DNA of 64,000 nt from the NCBI GenBank assembly GCA_035560235.1, contig DATMAG010000116.1, positions 224,018 through 288,017 on the forward strand, read 5' to 3'. Positions 51,504 to 60,738 of the stretch are shown in pieces. The translations under genes and the position numbers were made by a program. The notes below the pieces were generated by a model. It worked only from the letters and a program-made list of their open reading frames with translations. It did not search any database and had not been told where the DNA came from. Position 1 is the first letter of the stretch; each line of letters opens with the position of its first letter. Origin of the DNA: DASRDU01 sp035560235. GTDB taxonomy: Bacteria; Acidobacteriota; Blastocatellia; RBC074.

Positions 51504-52163
51504 TTATTTCCCGCCCATGTTGTCAATGGCGGCGCACAGATCCCTGAGAACCACTTCAATCGGGCGATCACCGTTGACCTTCACGAGCCTTCCGCTCTGC
51601 TGATAGTAATCGGTCAGTGGTTTGGTGGCTTTCTCGTAATCAGAAATTCTTGTCGTGACGACCTCCTCGCGGTCGTCAGAACGCTGCGACAAAGTGCCGC
51701 CACACAGATCGCACAGCCCTTCCTGTCTGGTTGGCCGCAGATAGATGTTGTAAATCTCGCCACATCTGGTGCAGGTGCGACGCCCGGTCAGCCGTCTCAT
51801 CAGCGCCGCGCGCGGCAGAATCAGCTTGAGCATCAGAATCGCGTTGCCCTGCTTGAGCGCCAGCTCCTCCAGCAGCCGGGCCTGATTGAGCGTGCGCGGG
51901 AAACCATCGAGGATGTAGCCGTTTTTGCAATCGGGCTGATTCGTCCGATCCAGGATGATCTCAGCCAGCACTTCGTCCCTGACCAGATGTCCGGCAGCCT
52001 GCGTCTCCCTGATCTCGCGGCCCAGTGGCGTGTCAGCTTTGGCCATCGCCCGGAGGATGTCTCCGGTCGAAATCTGCGGGTACCCGTACTTTTCAGCCAG
52101 CAGCCGCGCCTGTGTTCCCTTGCCTGTTCCCGGCGCGCCCAGCATGACAATGATCTTTGACAT
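51504..52163 (-). CDS. adk: Adenylate kinase with zinc LID
   Basis: The 219-residue enzyme balances ATP, ADP and AMP. It has the P-loop GAPGTGKGTQARL, the AMP site ISTGDILRAM and the GFPRTLNQA motif. A long-form LID carries four cysteines (CTRCGEIY and CDLCGG), so it binds zinc. It lies between secY and map, the usual order. Confidence 0.95.
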   Translation of the reverse strand: MSKIIVMLGAPGTGKGTQARLLAEKYGYPQISTGDILRAMAKADTPLGREIRETQAAGHLVRDEVLAEIILDRTNQPDCKNGYILDGFPRTLNQARLLEELALKQGNAILMLKLILPRAALMRRLTGRRTCTRCGEIYNIYLRPTRQEGLCDLCGGTLSQRSDDREEVVTTRISDYEKATKPLTDYYQQSGRLVKVNGDRPIEVVLRDLCAAIDNMGGK

Positions 52164-52198
52164 AAAATTATCGCCGGTACAGCCACAGGCTCTTTTGC

Positions 52199-53602
52199 TC
52201 AGGCGGCACGCCGCCCGCGCAATCTGCCGCCGCGCGGGCCGAGGAAACCGTCATAATGGCGCATCACCAGCTGCGCTTCGACCTGACTGATCGTATCCAT
52301 GGCCACGCCGACCACGATCAGCAGACTGGTGCCGCCAAAATAGAATGACACGCCCAGTCCGGTCAGCAGCCAGCTCAGCCCGGGAATATTCTGAATCGCG
52401 TTAGCCAGCGGTTCACCGATGCCTGGAATCGCCTGCACGCGCAATCCGCTGATCATCAGCTGCGGAATCAGACAGACAATCACCAGGTAAATCGCTCCGA
52501 CCGTCGTCAGTCTGGTCAGAATCGCATTCAGATAATCGCCTGTGCGCTTGCCCGGTCTGATGCCCGGAATGAATGCGCCCTGCTTGCGGAGATTCTCAGC
52601 CACTTCATCCGCATTGAACACAATCGAGACGTAGAAGAAACAGAACAGCACGATACCGGTAATGAACATCAGTTCATAAAACGGATGCCCGCCGCTCAGC
52701 CAGTTGTTCAGCGTCTTGAGCCAGCCCCAGTTACTGAAGGTGGCCAGCGTCTGCGGAATGGCCAGCACCGAGGAGGCGAAGATCACCGGAATCACGCCCG
52801 CAATGTTGACCTTGAGCGGAATGTGCGAGGACTGCGTCTGCACCATCTGACGACCCACCATCCGGCGCGTATGATTGGTCGGCACCTTGCGCGTGCCGCG
52901 CTCGAAGAACACAATGCCCGCCGTTACCGCCAGCATCACTGCAACCAGGACGATCACGAAGAGCGCCGAGGCCGGATCCTTGATCTTTTCGTACAGCTGT
53001 TCAATTGCGCGCGGCAGACCGACAACGATCCCGGCAAAGATCAGCAGGCTGATGCCATTGCCGATGCCGCGCTCAGTGATCTGTTCGCCGATCCACATAA
53101 TGAAGATTGTCCCGGCGGTCAGCGTGATGACAGTCAGCATCGTGAAGAAAAGCCCGCCGCCACCGATCACCAGACCTTCCTGTCGCTGCAGCCAGATCGC
53201 AATCCCGGTCCCCTGTACCAGACAGAGCACGACCGTCAGGTAGCGTGTGTACTGCGTGATCTTGCGCCGCCCGAGTTCACCCTCTTCCTGAATCTTCTTG
53301 AGCTGCGGATAGACCGAGGTCATCAACTGCAGAATAATCGAGGCAGTGATGTACGGCATGATGCCGAGCGCGAAGATCGAAATGCGCCGCAGGTTGCCAC
53401 CGGAAAACAGATCCAGCACGCCGAAGAGGCTGCCGGCGGCCTGTCCCCAGATGTTCTTGAGGACTTCCTGATCAATCCCCGGCACCGGAATGTGAATGCC
53501 TGCGCGATAGACCATCAGCATTCCGAGCGTGAAGAGAACACGCTTGCGCAGTTCAGGAACCGCGAACAAATTGCGAATCGCGTTGATGAGTGACTCTAAC
53601 AT
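52199..53602 (-). CDS. secY: Protein translocase channel subunit SecY
   Basis: The 467-residue protein has ten membrane helices and forms the protein-conducting channel with SecE and SecG. It begins MLESLINAIRNLFAVPELRK, and has GIMPYITASIILQLMTSVYP, then RRMVGRQMVQTQSSHIPLKV and a C-terminal GFLGPRGGRLRGRRAA. It lies after rplO in the spc operon, with a 169-base gap that holds a hairpin. Confidence 0.96.
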   Translation of the reverse strand: MLESLINAIRNLFAVPELRKRVLFTLGMLMVYRAGIHIPVPGIDQEVLKNIWGQAAGSLFGVLDLFSGGNLRRISIFALGIMPYITASIILQLMTSVYPQLKKIQEEGELGRRKITQYTRYLTVVLCLVQGTGIAIWLQRQEGLVIGGGGLFFTMLTVITLTAGTIFIMWIGEQITERGIGNGISLLIFAGIVVGLPRAIEQLYEKIKDPASALFVIVLVAVMLAVTAGIVFFERGTRKVPTNHTRRMVGRQMVQTQSSHIPLKVNIAGVIPVIFASSVLAIPQTLATFSNWGWLKTLNNWLSGGHPFYELMFITGIVLFCFFYVSIVFNADEVAENLRKQGAFIPGIRPGKRTGDYLNAILTRLTTVGAIYLVIVCLIPQLMISGLRVQAIPGIGEPLANAIQNIPGLSWLLTGLGVSFYFGGTSLLIVVGVAMDTISQVEAQLVMRHYDGFLGPRGGRLRGRRAA

Positions 53603-53646
53603 GATTACCAGCTACCTTTCGGGGGGCGCTCCATTTCAGATGGCAG

Positions 53647-53676
53647 GAAGCGGATGGCAGTGATGCCACCCGCTTC
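53647..53676 (-). other. Hairpin between rplO and secY
   Basis: GAAGCGGATGGCA (53647-53659) pairs with TGCCACCCGCTTC (53664-53676) with one mismatch around a 4-base loop. It lies in the longest gap of the ribosomal operon. No T-run follows on the minus strand, so it could trim or protect mRNA rather than end it. Confidence 0.65.
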
Positions 53677-53771
53677 GGAAGATTCGGGCTGCCAGGATAA
53701 CACTTGCGAACGCGGGAGTGAAGCGACAAATCCGTCCTTCCTGCTGCCCGCCTCGCAGTCTGAAATCCTGC

Positions 53772-54224
53772 TCAGAGTGTTTCGGCCCTGCCGCCAGCCG
53801 CTTCGATCTTCGATTTGGCTCCGGCGCTGAAACGATGCACCTTCACGGTCAGCGACTTGCTCAGTTCGCCCTGACCGAGGATGACGACTGCCTTCTGCCC
53901 TGACTTGCGCACCAGCCCTTTGGCAACCAGTTCTTCCGGAGTCACTGTCGTGCCCGCGTCGAACAGTCTTTCAAGATCGGCCACATTGACCTCGGCCCAC
54001 TCCTTCTTGAAGATGTTCGTGAAACCACGCTTCGGCAGGCGGCGATGAAGCGGCATCTGCCCGCCCTCGAATCCGCGTTTGCCCGAATAACCGGAGCGCG
54101 ATTTCTGCCCCTTGTTGCCGCGTCCCGAAGTCTTGCCCAGTCCTGAGCCGGGGCCGCGGCCGACGCGCTTCTTCCGGTGGGTCGCGCCTGCGGGCGCCTT
54201 GATTTTATTCAGTCCGATTGCCAT
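53772..54224 (-). CDS. rplO: 50S ribosomal protein L15
   Basis: The 150-residue protein binds 23S rRNA. It has the Gly/Arg-rich N-terminal arm (KRVGRGPGSGLGKTSGRGNK, then GFEGGQMPLHRRLPKRGF) and a C-terminal globular part with LVAKGLVRKSGQKAVVILGQ. It follows rpmD and precedes secY. Confidence 0.95.
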   Translation of the reverse strand: MAIGLNKIKAPAGATHRKKRVGRGPGSGLGKTSGRGNKGQKSRSGYSGKRGFEGGQMPLHRRLPKRGFTNIFKKEWAEVNVADLERLFDAGTTVTPEELVAKGLVRKSGQKAVVILGQGELSKSLTVKVHRFSAGAKSKIEAAGGRAETL

Positions 54225-54230
54225 ATCCAG

Positions 54231-54255
54231 AATCTCAGATTGGGGATTTGAGATT
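54231..54255. repeat. AATCTCA/TGAGATT imperfect palindrome
   Basis: AATCTCAGATTGGGGATTTGAGATT folds with 7-base ends and a purine loop. It sits in the 74-base gap between rpmD and rplO and is related to the TCAAATC elements at 31462-31513 and 50169-50195. Confidence 0.6.
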
Positions 54256-54298
54256 TGAGACTGACTGCCAGTTCAAACCCCGAATCAACGCTCGAAAA

Positions 54299-54490
54299 CT
54301 ATTCCACGATCCGCAGCAGGTGCGGCACCTTTGCAACCATTCCGCGCACCGCCGCGCTGTCCGGCCGCTCGACAACCTGATTGAGTTTCGTCAGGCCGAG
54401 GCTGCGCACGATGGTCTTGTGCTTTTCGGGGGTGCAGATGGCGCTGCGGTAAAACTGAATTTTGATCTTCTTCTCTGTCTTTTCAGCCAT
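54299..54490 (-). CDS. rpmD: 50S ribosomal protein L30
   Basis: The 63-residue protein has the L30 core IQFYRSAICTPEKHKTIVRS, then LGLTKLNQVVERPDSAAVRG and the usual hydrophobic end. It follows rpsE by 3 bases and precedes rplO. Confidence 0.93.
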   Translation of the reverse strand: MAEKTEKKIKIQFYRSAICTPEKHKTIVRSLGLTKLNQVVERPDSAAVRGMVAKVPHLLRIVE

Positions 54491-54493
54491 GAC

Positions 54494-54997
54494 TTACAAC
54501 TCCTCCGGCGTGCGGCCACGCAGGCGGGCCACCTGTTCCCGGCTCTTCAGATTTCTCAGCCCCTCGAAGGTCGCGCGAATGACGTTGTGCGGGTTGTTGG
54601 AACCGATGCACTTGGTCAGCACGTCGCGCACGCCGACGGCATTCATCACCGCGCGAACAGCGCCGCCGGCAATCACGCCCGTGCCTTCAACCGCCGGCTT
54701 GAGCATCACCTTGCCTGCGCCAAAGCGTCCGACAATCGGGTGCGTCAGCGTCGGGCCGTTGAGCGGAACGCGAATCAGATTGCGCTTGGCCGATTCGAGC
54801 GCCTTGCGAATCGCCTGCGGCACTTCCTTCGCCTTGCCCGTGCCGTAGCCGACGACGCCGTTCTGATCGCCGACCACGACGAGCGCGGCGAACGAGAGAT
54901 TCTTGCCGCCCTTGACGACCTTGGTGACGCGGTTGATGGAGATGACCTGATCCGTCAGAGTCAGGCCGTCCGCTGAAATTTTCTCAGTTGAACGCAT
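54494..54997 (-). CDS. rpsE: 30S ribosomal protein S5
   Basis: The 167-residue protein helps set decoding accuracy. It has the double-stranded-RNA-binding part (VVKGGKNLSFAALVVVGDQN, then GVVGYGTGKAKEVPQAIRKA) and the C-terminal fold with GTGVIAGGAVRAVMNAVGV. Its order after rplR and before rpmD is standard. Confidence 0.96.
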   Translation of the reverse strand: MRSTEKISADGLTLTDQVISINRVTKVVKGGKNLSFAALVVVGDQNGVVGYGTGKAKEVPQAIRKALESAKRNLIRVPLNGPTLTHPIVGRFGAGKVMLKPAVEGTGVIAGGAVRAVMNAVGVRDVLTKCIGSNNPHNVIRATFEGLRNLKSREQVARLRGRTPEEL

Positions 54998-55012
54998 AGT
55001 TTGTCGTTACCC

Positions 55013-55372
55013 CTAAAACTGCAGTCCTGCCTCGCGCGCGGCTTCGGCCAGAGTTCTGACGCGGCCGTGATAGATGTACCCGCCGCGATCAAACACAACT
55101 GAAGTGATGCCCTTCTCCTTCGCGCGCTCGGCAATCAGCCTGCCGATAACCTTTGCCGCCTCGATGTTGCCACCCGACGCGGCCCCGGCTGATTTCTCGA
55201 CGCTTGAAGCGGAACAGAGCGTGATGCCCTTTTCATCATCAATCACCTGAGCGTAGATGTGATTGAGGCTGCGGAAAACAGCCAGACGCGGACGATCTGC
55301 GCTGCCGCGCACTCTCTTCCGAATGCGCTCGTGAACTGCCTTCCGCACTTCCTGTCTCGTTTTACGTGCCAT
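55013..55372 (-). CDS. rplR: 50S ribosomal protein L18
   Basis: The 119-residue protein carries 5S rRNA into the large subunit. It has RKRVRGSADRPRLAVFRSLN, HIYAQVIDDEKGITLCSAS and the end FDRGGYIYHGRVRTLAEAAR. The ATG at 55370-55372 (MARKTRQEVRK) fits the family; an upstream frame continues only into rplF. Confidence 0.95.
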   Translation of the reverse strand: MARKTRQEVRKAVHERIRKRVRGSADRPRLAVFRSLNHIYAQVIDDEKGITLCSASSVEKSAGAASGGNIEAAKVIGRLIAERAKEKGITSVVFDRGGYIYHGRVRTLAEAAREAGLQF

Positions 55373-55403
55373 AACTTTTCTGACTCCGGAATCTGCTTCA
55401 ACC

Positions 55404-55958
55404 TTACTTGCCGGTCTTGCCCGGCTTGAGCTTGAGCGGACGATTGGCGTAACGCACGCCCTTGCCCTTGTAAGCATCGGGCTTGCGCAGCTTGTGCATG
55501 TTTGCAGCCACCTGACCGAGCAGGTGCTTGTCAAACGACTCAAGCGTGATCGTCACCTGATACTGCCCGATTGTCTTCTGCTGCTTCTCGATCTTGGCGC
55601 TGACGCCTTCGGGCAGCGGAAACTCAATCGGATGCGAATAGCCGAGCGCAAACTGAATGCTGCGGCCCTTGAGTTCGGCCTTGTAGCCGACGCCGACCAC
55701 ATCCATCTCCTGCGTGAAGCCTTTGCTCACGCCGGTGATCGCATTCGCCACCAGCGCGCGCGTCGTCCCATGCAGCGCCGTGTATTGATCGTTTTCACGC
55801 ACGGCCTGCAGCTTTCCGTCCTCCAGTCTGAAGGTGACGCCCGGCGGAACCGGCGTGGTCAGTCTGCCCTTCGGCCCCTGCACTTCAATTGCCGATTCGG
55901 TAACGCTGATCTTCACGTCCTTCGGCACTTCAATAACTTTTTTGCCTACTCGTGACAT
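55404..55958 (-). CDS. rplF: 50S ribosomal protein L6
   Basis: The 184-residue protein has two repeated L6 domains: MSRVGKKVIEVPKDVKISVT and VQGPKGRLTTPVPPGVTF, then GYKAELKGRSIQFALGYSHP and the conserved end PDAYKGKGVRYANRPLKLKP. It sits near the sarcin-ricin loop. It follows rpsH after a gap with a GTCAGTGGTC-type repeat. Confidence 0.96.
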   Translation of the reverse strand: MSRVGKKVIEVPKDVKISVTESAIEVQGPKGRLTTPVPPGVTFRLEDGKLQAVRENDQYTALHGTTRALVANAITGVSKGFTQEMDVVGVGYKAELKGRSIQFALGYSHPIEFPLPEGVSAKIEKQQKTIGQYQVTITLESFDKHLLGQVAANMHKLRKPDAYKGKGVRYANRPLKLKPGKTGK

Positions 55959-55966
55959 AACTTTTT

Positions 55967-56036
55967 GCCAGTGGTCATTAGTCAGTGGTTCAGATGCTTT
56001 ATCGCGTCACGAACAACTGACAGGGAACTAACTTAG
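55967..56036. repeat. GTCAGTGGTC-family inverted repeat between rpsH and rplF
   Basis: GCCAGTGGTCATTAGTCAGT (from 55967) faces GAACAACTGACAGGGAACTA (from 56011). It is a less regular member of the family seen at 45978, 49671 and 60662. Its right edge reaches the rpsH stop codon. Confidence 0.65.
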
Positions 56037-56428
56037 TAAACGCTGCACAGCAGTTCGCCGCCGATGTTGATCTTGCGCGCCTGCCTGCCGGTCATCACGC
56101 CCTGTGACGTGCTGAGGATGTTGATGCCCAGCCCGCCGAGGACTTTCGGAACCTCTTTCGCTCCGACATAAGTGCGACGGCTCGGCTTGGAATTGCGCTC
56201 GAGATGCGAAATCACGCTTTCACCCTTCGGCCCGTAACGCAGGAAGATGCGCAGCGTGCGGGCATTGCTGCCCTCGGTCGTCTTGATGCTGTAGTTGGTG
56301 ATGTAGCCTTCTTCCTTGAGGATTCGCGCAATCTCGACCTTGAGGCGCGAAGCCGGAATGTCAACCCTGGTGTGCCGCGCGCCAATCGCGTTGCGCAGGC
56401 GCGTCAGCATATCTGAAATCGGATCCAT
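56033..56428 (-). CDS. rpsH: 30S ribosomal protein S8
   Basis: The 131-residue protein binds the central domain of 16S rRNA, and in other bacteria it represses the spc operon. It has MDPISDMLTRLRNAIGARHT, IARILKEEGYITNYSI and the end GLGINILSTSQGVMTGRQAR. It follows rpsN. Confidence 0.96.
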   Translation of the reverse strand: MDPISDMLTRLRNAIGARHTRVDIPASRLKVEIARILKEEGYITNYSIKTTEGSNARTLRIFLRYGPKGESVISHLERNSKPSRRTYVGAKEVPKVLGGLGINILSTSQGVMTGRQARKINIGGELLCSVY

Positions 56429-56508
56429 TACTCACTCCCCGTCGGCAGTTTCGGAGCCGGCCTTCCACGCTTCATACAATCCGCCTCCGACTTACCGGCT
56501 TCTGATGG

Positions 56509-56694
56509 TTACCAGCTCGACTTGGTCACGCCGGGAATCTCTCCGAGCAGCGCCAGTTGTCGGAAACAGATGCGGCAGATGCTGAACTTCCGCAGGTAAG
56601 CGCGCGGGCGACCGCAGCGTTTGCAGCGATTGTAACCGCGCACCTTGAACCTGGGCCGGCGTTCTGCCTGAACTCTCTTTGAAGTCTTTGCCAT
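56509..56694 (-). CDS. rpsN: 30S ribosomal protein S14, zinc type (type Z)
   Basis: The 61-residue short form has the zinc-binding CKRCGR and CRICFR pairs and ends LALLGEIPGVTKSSW. The short, four-cysteine form is common in Gram-positives, acidobacteria and others, whereas enterobacteria have the long form. It lies between rplE and rpsH. Confidence 0.96.
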   Translation of the reverse strand: MAKTSKRVQAERRPRFKVRGYNRCKRCGRPRAYLRKFSICRICFRQLALLGEIPGVTKSSW

Positions 56695-56716
56695 GTTTTT
56701 TCAGTCCCGATTATCG

Positions 56717-57259
56717 TTACTGCCTGAACGGCATTCCGAAGTGGCGCAGCAGCGCGCGCCCTTCCTCGTCAGTCTTTGCGGTCGTGGTGATGCTGACGTT
56801 CATGCCCCGCGCCTTGTCCACCTTGTTGAAATCAACTTCGGGGAAGATCAGCTGATCGCGCAGGCCGAGCGTGTAATTGCCGCGCCCGTCGAACGATTTG
56901 GCCGAGATGCCGCGAAAGTCGCGGACACGCGGCAGCACAATGTTGAGCAGCCGGTCGAGAAACTCATACATCCGGTCGCCGCGCAGCGTGACCATCGCGC
57001 CGATGTTCATGCCCTCGCGCAGCTTGAAGGCCGCGATGGATTTTCTGGCCTTCGTCACGACCGGTTTCTGTCCAGCGATGACGGCCAGTTCATTGACTGC
57101 TGTGTCAATGAGTTTCGCATTCTGGATCGCTTCGCCGAGGCCCATGTTGATCGTGATCTTTTCGAGCTTCGGAATTTCCATCGGGTTTTTGTACCCGAAC
57201 TCACGCTGCATCGCCGGAGCGATCTCTTTTAAGTATCTGTCCTTGAGTCTTGCCGCCAT
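56717..57259 (-). CDS. rplE: 50S ribosomal protein L5
   Basis: The 180-residue protein binds 5S rRNA and contacts P-site tRNA. It has EKITINMGLGEAIQNAKLID, KPVVTKARKSIAAFKLREGM and RDFRGISAKSFDGRGNYTLG. It begins 6 bases after rplX. Confidence 0.96.
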   Translation of the reverse strand: MAARLKDRYLKEIAPAMQREFGYKNPMEIPKLEKITINMGLGEAIQNAKLIDTAVNELAVIAGQKPVVTKARKSIAAFKLREGMNIGAMVTLRGDRMYEFLDRLLNIVLPRVRDFRGISAKSFDGRGNYTLGLRDQLIFPEVDFNKVDKARGMNVSITTTAKTDEEGRALLRHFGMPFRQ

Positions 57260-57265
57260 AATCTT

Positions 57266-57592
57266 TTATCCCTGGTCAATCACTGCGCCAGTGCGCTTTG
57301 AGAGCCGAACCTTGCGCCCGTCGGTCAGCACCTGATAACCAACGCGGGTCGGTTTGCCGCCTTCGAGCAGCATCACGTTTGAAATGTCAATCGGCGCTTC
57401 GCGCTCGATGATGCCTCCGGCAATGCCGCGCTGACGGTTCGGACGCACATGCTTTTTCATCATGTTGACGCCCTCAACCATCACCTTGCCTTTGGTGGTC
57501 AGCACTTCGATGACGCGCCCGCGCTTGCCCTTGTCGCGCCCGGAGATCACGAGCACCTGATCGTTTTTTTTGATTTTGAATCTGACTGCCAT
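57266..57592 (-). CDS. rplX: 50S ribosomal protein L24
   Basis: The 108-residue assembly initiator has a KOW motif (KKNDQVLVISGRDKGKRGRV). GKVMVEGVNMMKKHVRPNRQ and a final PTRVGYQVLTDGRKVRL follow. It lies between rplN and rplE. Confidence 0.96.
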   Translation of the reverse strand: MAVRFKIKKNDQVLVISGRDKGKRGRVIEVLTTKGKVMVEGVNMMKKHVRPNRQRGIAGGIIEREAPIDISNVMLLEGGKPTRVGYQVLTDGRKVRLSKRTGAVIDQG

Positions 57593-57632
57593 AGCTTTGC
57601 TCTCTGGGTTTTCTGATCCCGTCCCGGCCTGA

Positions 57633-58001
<369 letters not shown>

Positions 58002-58042
58002 AACTTCAGCCTCCTGTCCGTTGTCCGCAGTCTCTCCTGTTC

Positions 58043-58070
58043 GCGGCCCGCACTTCACCAGGCGGGCCGC
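58043..58070 (-). other. GC hairpin between rpsQ and rplN
   Basis: GCGGCCCGC (58043-58051) pairs perfectly with GCGGGCCGC (58062-58070) around a 10-base loop, in the 94-base gap before rplN. No T-run follows. Confidence 0.65.
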
Positions 58071-58095
58071 AACCAGCCGACGCCTGACAACAGAC

Positions 58096-58452
58096 CTACT
58101 TTGCCGCCTTCCGCAGCACTTCCACCACCCGCCAGCGCTTGTGCGCTGAGAGCGGGCGCGTTTCCTGAATGCGCACCTGGTCGCCGATGCTCACGCCCTC
58201 GATTTCATTGTGGGCCATGAATCTGGCGCGACGGCGCACGTAGCGCTTGTAAACCGGGTGCCGGACCAGACGGTCAACGCGCACGACCACGGTCTTCTGC
58301 ATCCTGTCGCTGGTGACGATGCCGATCTTCTCCATCCGGCGGCCACGCGCGCCAGCCGGTACGCCAGTCGTCGGAGCGGCAGCCTCACTGCCCGCTTCGC
58401 CGCTGACCTCACCGGTTGTTTCCCTGGTCTCTTCGTTCATCTCTTCGCTCAT
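58096..58452 (-). CDS. rpsQ: 30S ribosomal protein S17 with acidic N-terminal extension
   Basis: The core (from residue 40, MEKIGIVTSDRMQKTVVVRV, then HPVYKRYVRRRARFMAHNE and GDQVRIQETRPLSAHKRWRV) is a standard S17 OB-fold of about 79 residues. The first 39 residues are an acidic, Gly/Ala-rich extension (MSEEMNEETRETTGEVSGEA and on) not found in the short form. Neither the ATG at 58452 nor the internal one at 58335 has a clear ribosome-binding site, so the true start could be either. It follows rpmC. Confidence 0.92.
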   Translation of the reverse strand: MSEEMNEETRETTGEVSGEAGSEAAAPTTGVPAGARGRRMEKIGIVTSDRMQKTVVVRVDRLVRHPVYKRYVRRRARFMAHNEIEGVSIGDQVRIQETRPLSAHKRWRVVEVLRKAAK

Positions 58453-58471
58453 AGTTGTCTTCGTTTCGGAA

Positions 58472-58678
58472 TTACTTCTCGATCCCCAGCTGGCGGGCGC
58501 GCAGAATCGTTCTGAGCCGCGCCAGTTCCCTTCTTTCCCGGCGAATGTTCTTGACCGTGTCGGTATCGCCGAGCGCCTTTTTGAAGTTCAGGCGAAAGAG
58601 CGATTCCTTCAGTTCAAGGACGCGCCGGGCGAGGTCTTCACTTGACTGTTCACGAACCTTGTCGAGTTTGGCTTTCAC
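58472..58678 (-). CDS. rpmC: 50S ribosomal protein L29, GTG start
   Basis: The 68-residue two-helix protein lies at the exit tunnel. LRNE-type family features are seen as SEDLARRVLELKESLFRLNF and RRERRELARLRTILRAR. The start is a GTG at 58676-58678 overlapping the rplP stop (GTGA). It precedes rpsQ. Confidence 0.94.
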   Translation of the reverse strand: MKAKLDKVREQSSEDLARRVLELKESLFRLNFKKALGDTDTVKNIRRERRELARLRTILRARQLGIEK

Positions 58679-59112
58679 AGTGTTCCTGCCTCCTGTTCAC
58701 GCCGGGTGACGAATTTGGTCTTGATCGGCAGCTTGGCCGCCGCGAGGCTCAGCGCCTGACGCGCCGTGGCCTCATCCACGCCCTCCATCTCGAAGAGGAT
58801 GCGCCCCGGCTTGATCACGGCCACCCAGGTTTCCGGCGCGCCCTTGCCGCTGCCCATACGGGTTTCAGCCGGTTTCCTGGTGATGGGCTTGTCCGGAAAG
58901 ATGCGAATCCAGACCTTGCCGCCGCGCTTGACGTGGCGCGTGATGGCCACACGGCTGGCTTCGATCTGCTTGCTCGTCACCCACGCAGCTTCCATCGCCT
59001 TCAGCGCATATTCGCCGAAGGAGACCGAGGAGCCGCGCACCGCCATTCCGGCGCGACGGCCTTTCTGCTGCTTGCGATATTTGACCTTCCTGGGAGTTTT
59101 ATACTCAGCCAT
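58675..59112 (-). CDS. rplP: 50S ribosomal protein L16
   Basis: The 145-residue protein helps place tRNA in the A site. It has RKVKYRKQQKGRRAGMAVRG, then ALKAMEAAWVTSKQIEASRV, KVWIRIFPDKPITRKPAETR and MGSGKGAPETWVAVIKPGRI. Its first residues (MAEYKTP) differ from the usual MLMP start. It overlaps rpmC by 4 bases. Confidence 0.95.
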   Translation of the reverse strand: MAEYKTPRKVKYRKQQKGRRAGMAVRGSSVSFGEYALKAMEAAWVTSKQIEASRVAITRHVKRGGKVWIRIFPDKPITRKPAETRMGSGKGAPETWVAVIKPGRILFEMEGVDEATARQALSLAAAKLPIKTKFVTRREQEAGTL

Positions 59113-59114
59113 AA

Positions 59115-59211
59115 TTCAATATGCAGATTGAAGGAGTGCAGAATGCAGATTTGCTTCCGGCGCAGACTGCTCTGTTCAATCCGCAACCCTCAATCTGCGA
59201 TCTGCAATCAA

Positions 59212-59214
<3 letters not shown>
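59115..59214. repeat. GCAGATTG/CAATCTGC inverted repeat between rpsC and rplP
   Basis: TTCAATATGCAGATTGAAGG and on (59115-59154) pairs loosely with AACCCTCAATCTGCGATCTG and on (59176-59214). It fills the gap between the two genes, and the rpsC stop codon (59212-59214) falls at its right edge. Confidence 0.75.
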
Positions 59215-59862
<648 letters not shown>

Positions 59863-59880
59863 AGTTTCCTTGTACCTTCG

Positions 59881-60279
59881 CTACTCGGCCCTCGCGGCCT
59901 TCTTCGTTTTCTTCGCTTCCTCGCGCTTCTCTGACGAAACCACGACCGTCAGGTTGCTGTAATGGCGACGCTCACGGTAAGCGCGGCCCATCGGCGCGGG
60001 ACGAACACGGCGGCGATGCTTCGTCGTGCCCTTGCCGACATAGATCTCCCTGATCCACAGAGTGTCCTCATCCACCGAGATGTTCTCCTGCTCGGCCAGC
60101 ACCTGGGCATTGCCGATGGCCGACCGGATCAGCATCTCGACCGGATGCGCCGCGCGCTTGCCGCTGAAGCGCAGTACCGAGAGCGCCTCATTGACCATCA
60201 TGCCCCGCACGAGATCAACGACGAGCTTCATCTTCTGTGACGAACCTTTGACGTTTCTTGCTCTGGCTGTTGCTTCCAT
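59881..60279 (-). CDS. rplV: 50S ribosomal protein L22
   Basis: The 132-residue tunnel protein has SSQKMKLVVDLVRGMMVNEA, then LRFSGKRAAHPVEMLIRSAI and the hairpin loop KGTTKHRRRVRPAPMGRAYR that reaches the tunnel. A Lys/Ala tail extends the C-terminus. It lies between rpsS and rpsC. Confidence 0.96.
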   Translation of the reverse strand: MEATARARNVKGSSQKMKLVVDLVRGMMVNEALSVLRFSGKRAAHPVEMLIRSAIGNAQVLAEQENISVDEDTLWIREIYVGKGTTKHRRRVRPAPMGRAYRERRHYSNLTVVVSSEKREEAKKTKKAARAE

Positions 60280-60298
60280 CTCAGTTTCGTTTCACTTA

Positions 60299-60319
60299 CT
60301 CCCGCCTCAGCAGCGGGAG
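60299..60319 (-). other. Hairpin between rpsS and rplV
   Basis: CTCCCGC (60299-60305) pairs with GCGGGAG (60313-60319) around a 7-base loop. A second, weaker GC hairpin (about 60330-60355) follows in the same 90-base gap. Confidence 0.55.
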
Positions 60320-60369
60320 AAAATCGCCCGGGAACCGGCCTGCAGGCTCCGGTCCCGCGCTGGTTCAAC

Positions 60370-60657
60370 TTACCGCTTCGCTGCTGCGGCCTTCTCGGCC
60401 TTGTCAGAGTGGCCCTTGAAGGTGCGGGTCGGCGAAAATTCACCGAGCTTGTGACCGACCATGTTCTCGGTGATGTAAACCGGAATGAACTTCCTGCCGT
60501 TATGCACCGCAATCGTGTGGCCGACCATCTCCGGAATGATTGTCGAGCGCCGCGACCAGGATTTGATCACCCTGCGTTCGCGCTCCTCGTTCATCCGCGT
60601 GACGGCTTTCAGCAGGTGGTCATCAATGAACGGCCCTTTTTTGACTGAACGTGCCAT
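60370..60657 (-). CDS. rpsS: 30S ribosomal protein S19
   Basis: The 95-residue head protein has MARSVKKGPFIDDHLLKAVT, WSRRSTIIPEMVGHTIAVHN and HKLGEFSPTRTFKGHSDKAE, all standard. It follows rplB after a gap filled by a GTCAGTTGTC repeat. Confidence 0.96.
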   Translation of the reverse strand: MARSVKKGPFIDDHLLKAVTRMNEERERRVIKSWSRRSTIIPEMVGHTIAVHNGRKFIPVYITENMVGHKLGEFSPTRTFKGHSDKAEKAAAAKR

Positions 60658-60661
60658 AAGT

Positions 60662-60738
60662 TTGTCAGTTGTCAGTTGTCAGTTGTCAGTTGTTGCCGCT
60701 TATGCAACGGACCGGAAACAACGACAACTGACGATTGT
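60662..60738. repeat. GTCAGTT tandem and inverted repeat between rplB and rpsS
   Basis: TTGTCAG is repeated about four times (60662-60695), and CAACGGACCGGAAACAACGA with CAACTGACGATTG lies at 60705-60738. The right arm touches the rplB stop codon (60738-60740). Confidence 0.85.

Noticed and set aside
60662..60738. Tandem GTCAGTT repeats as a possible CRISPR array
   Set aside because: The units are about 10 bases, contiguous without spacers, and followed by an inverted copy. No cas genes are in the window.
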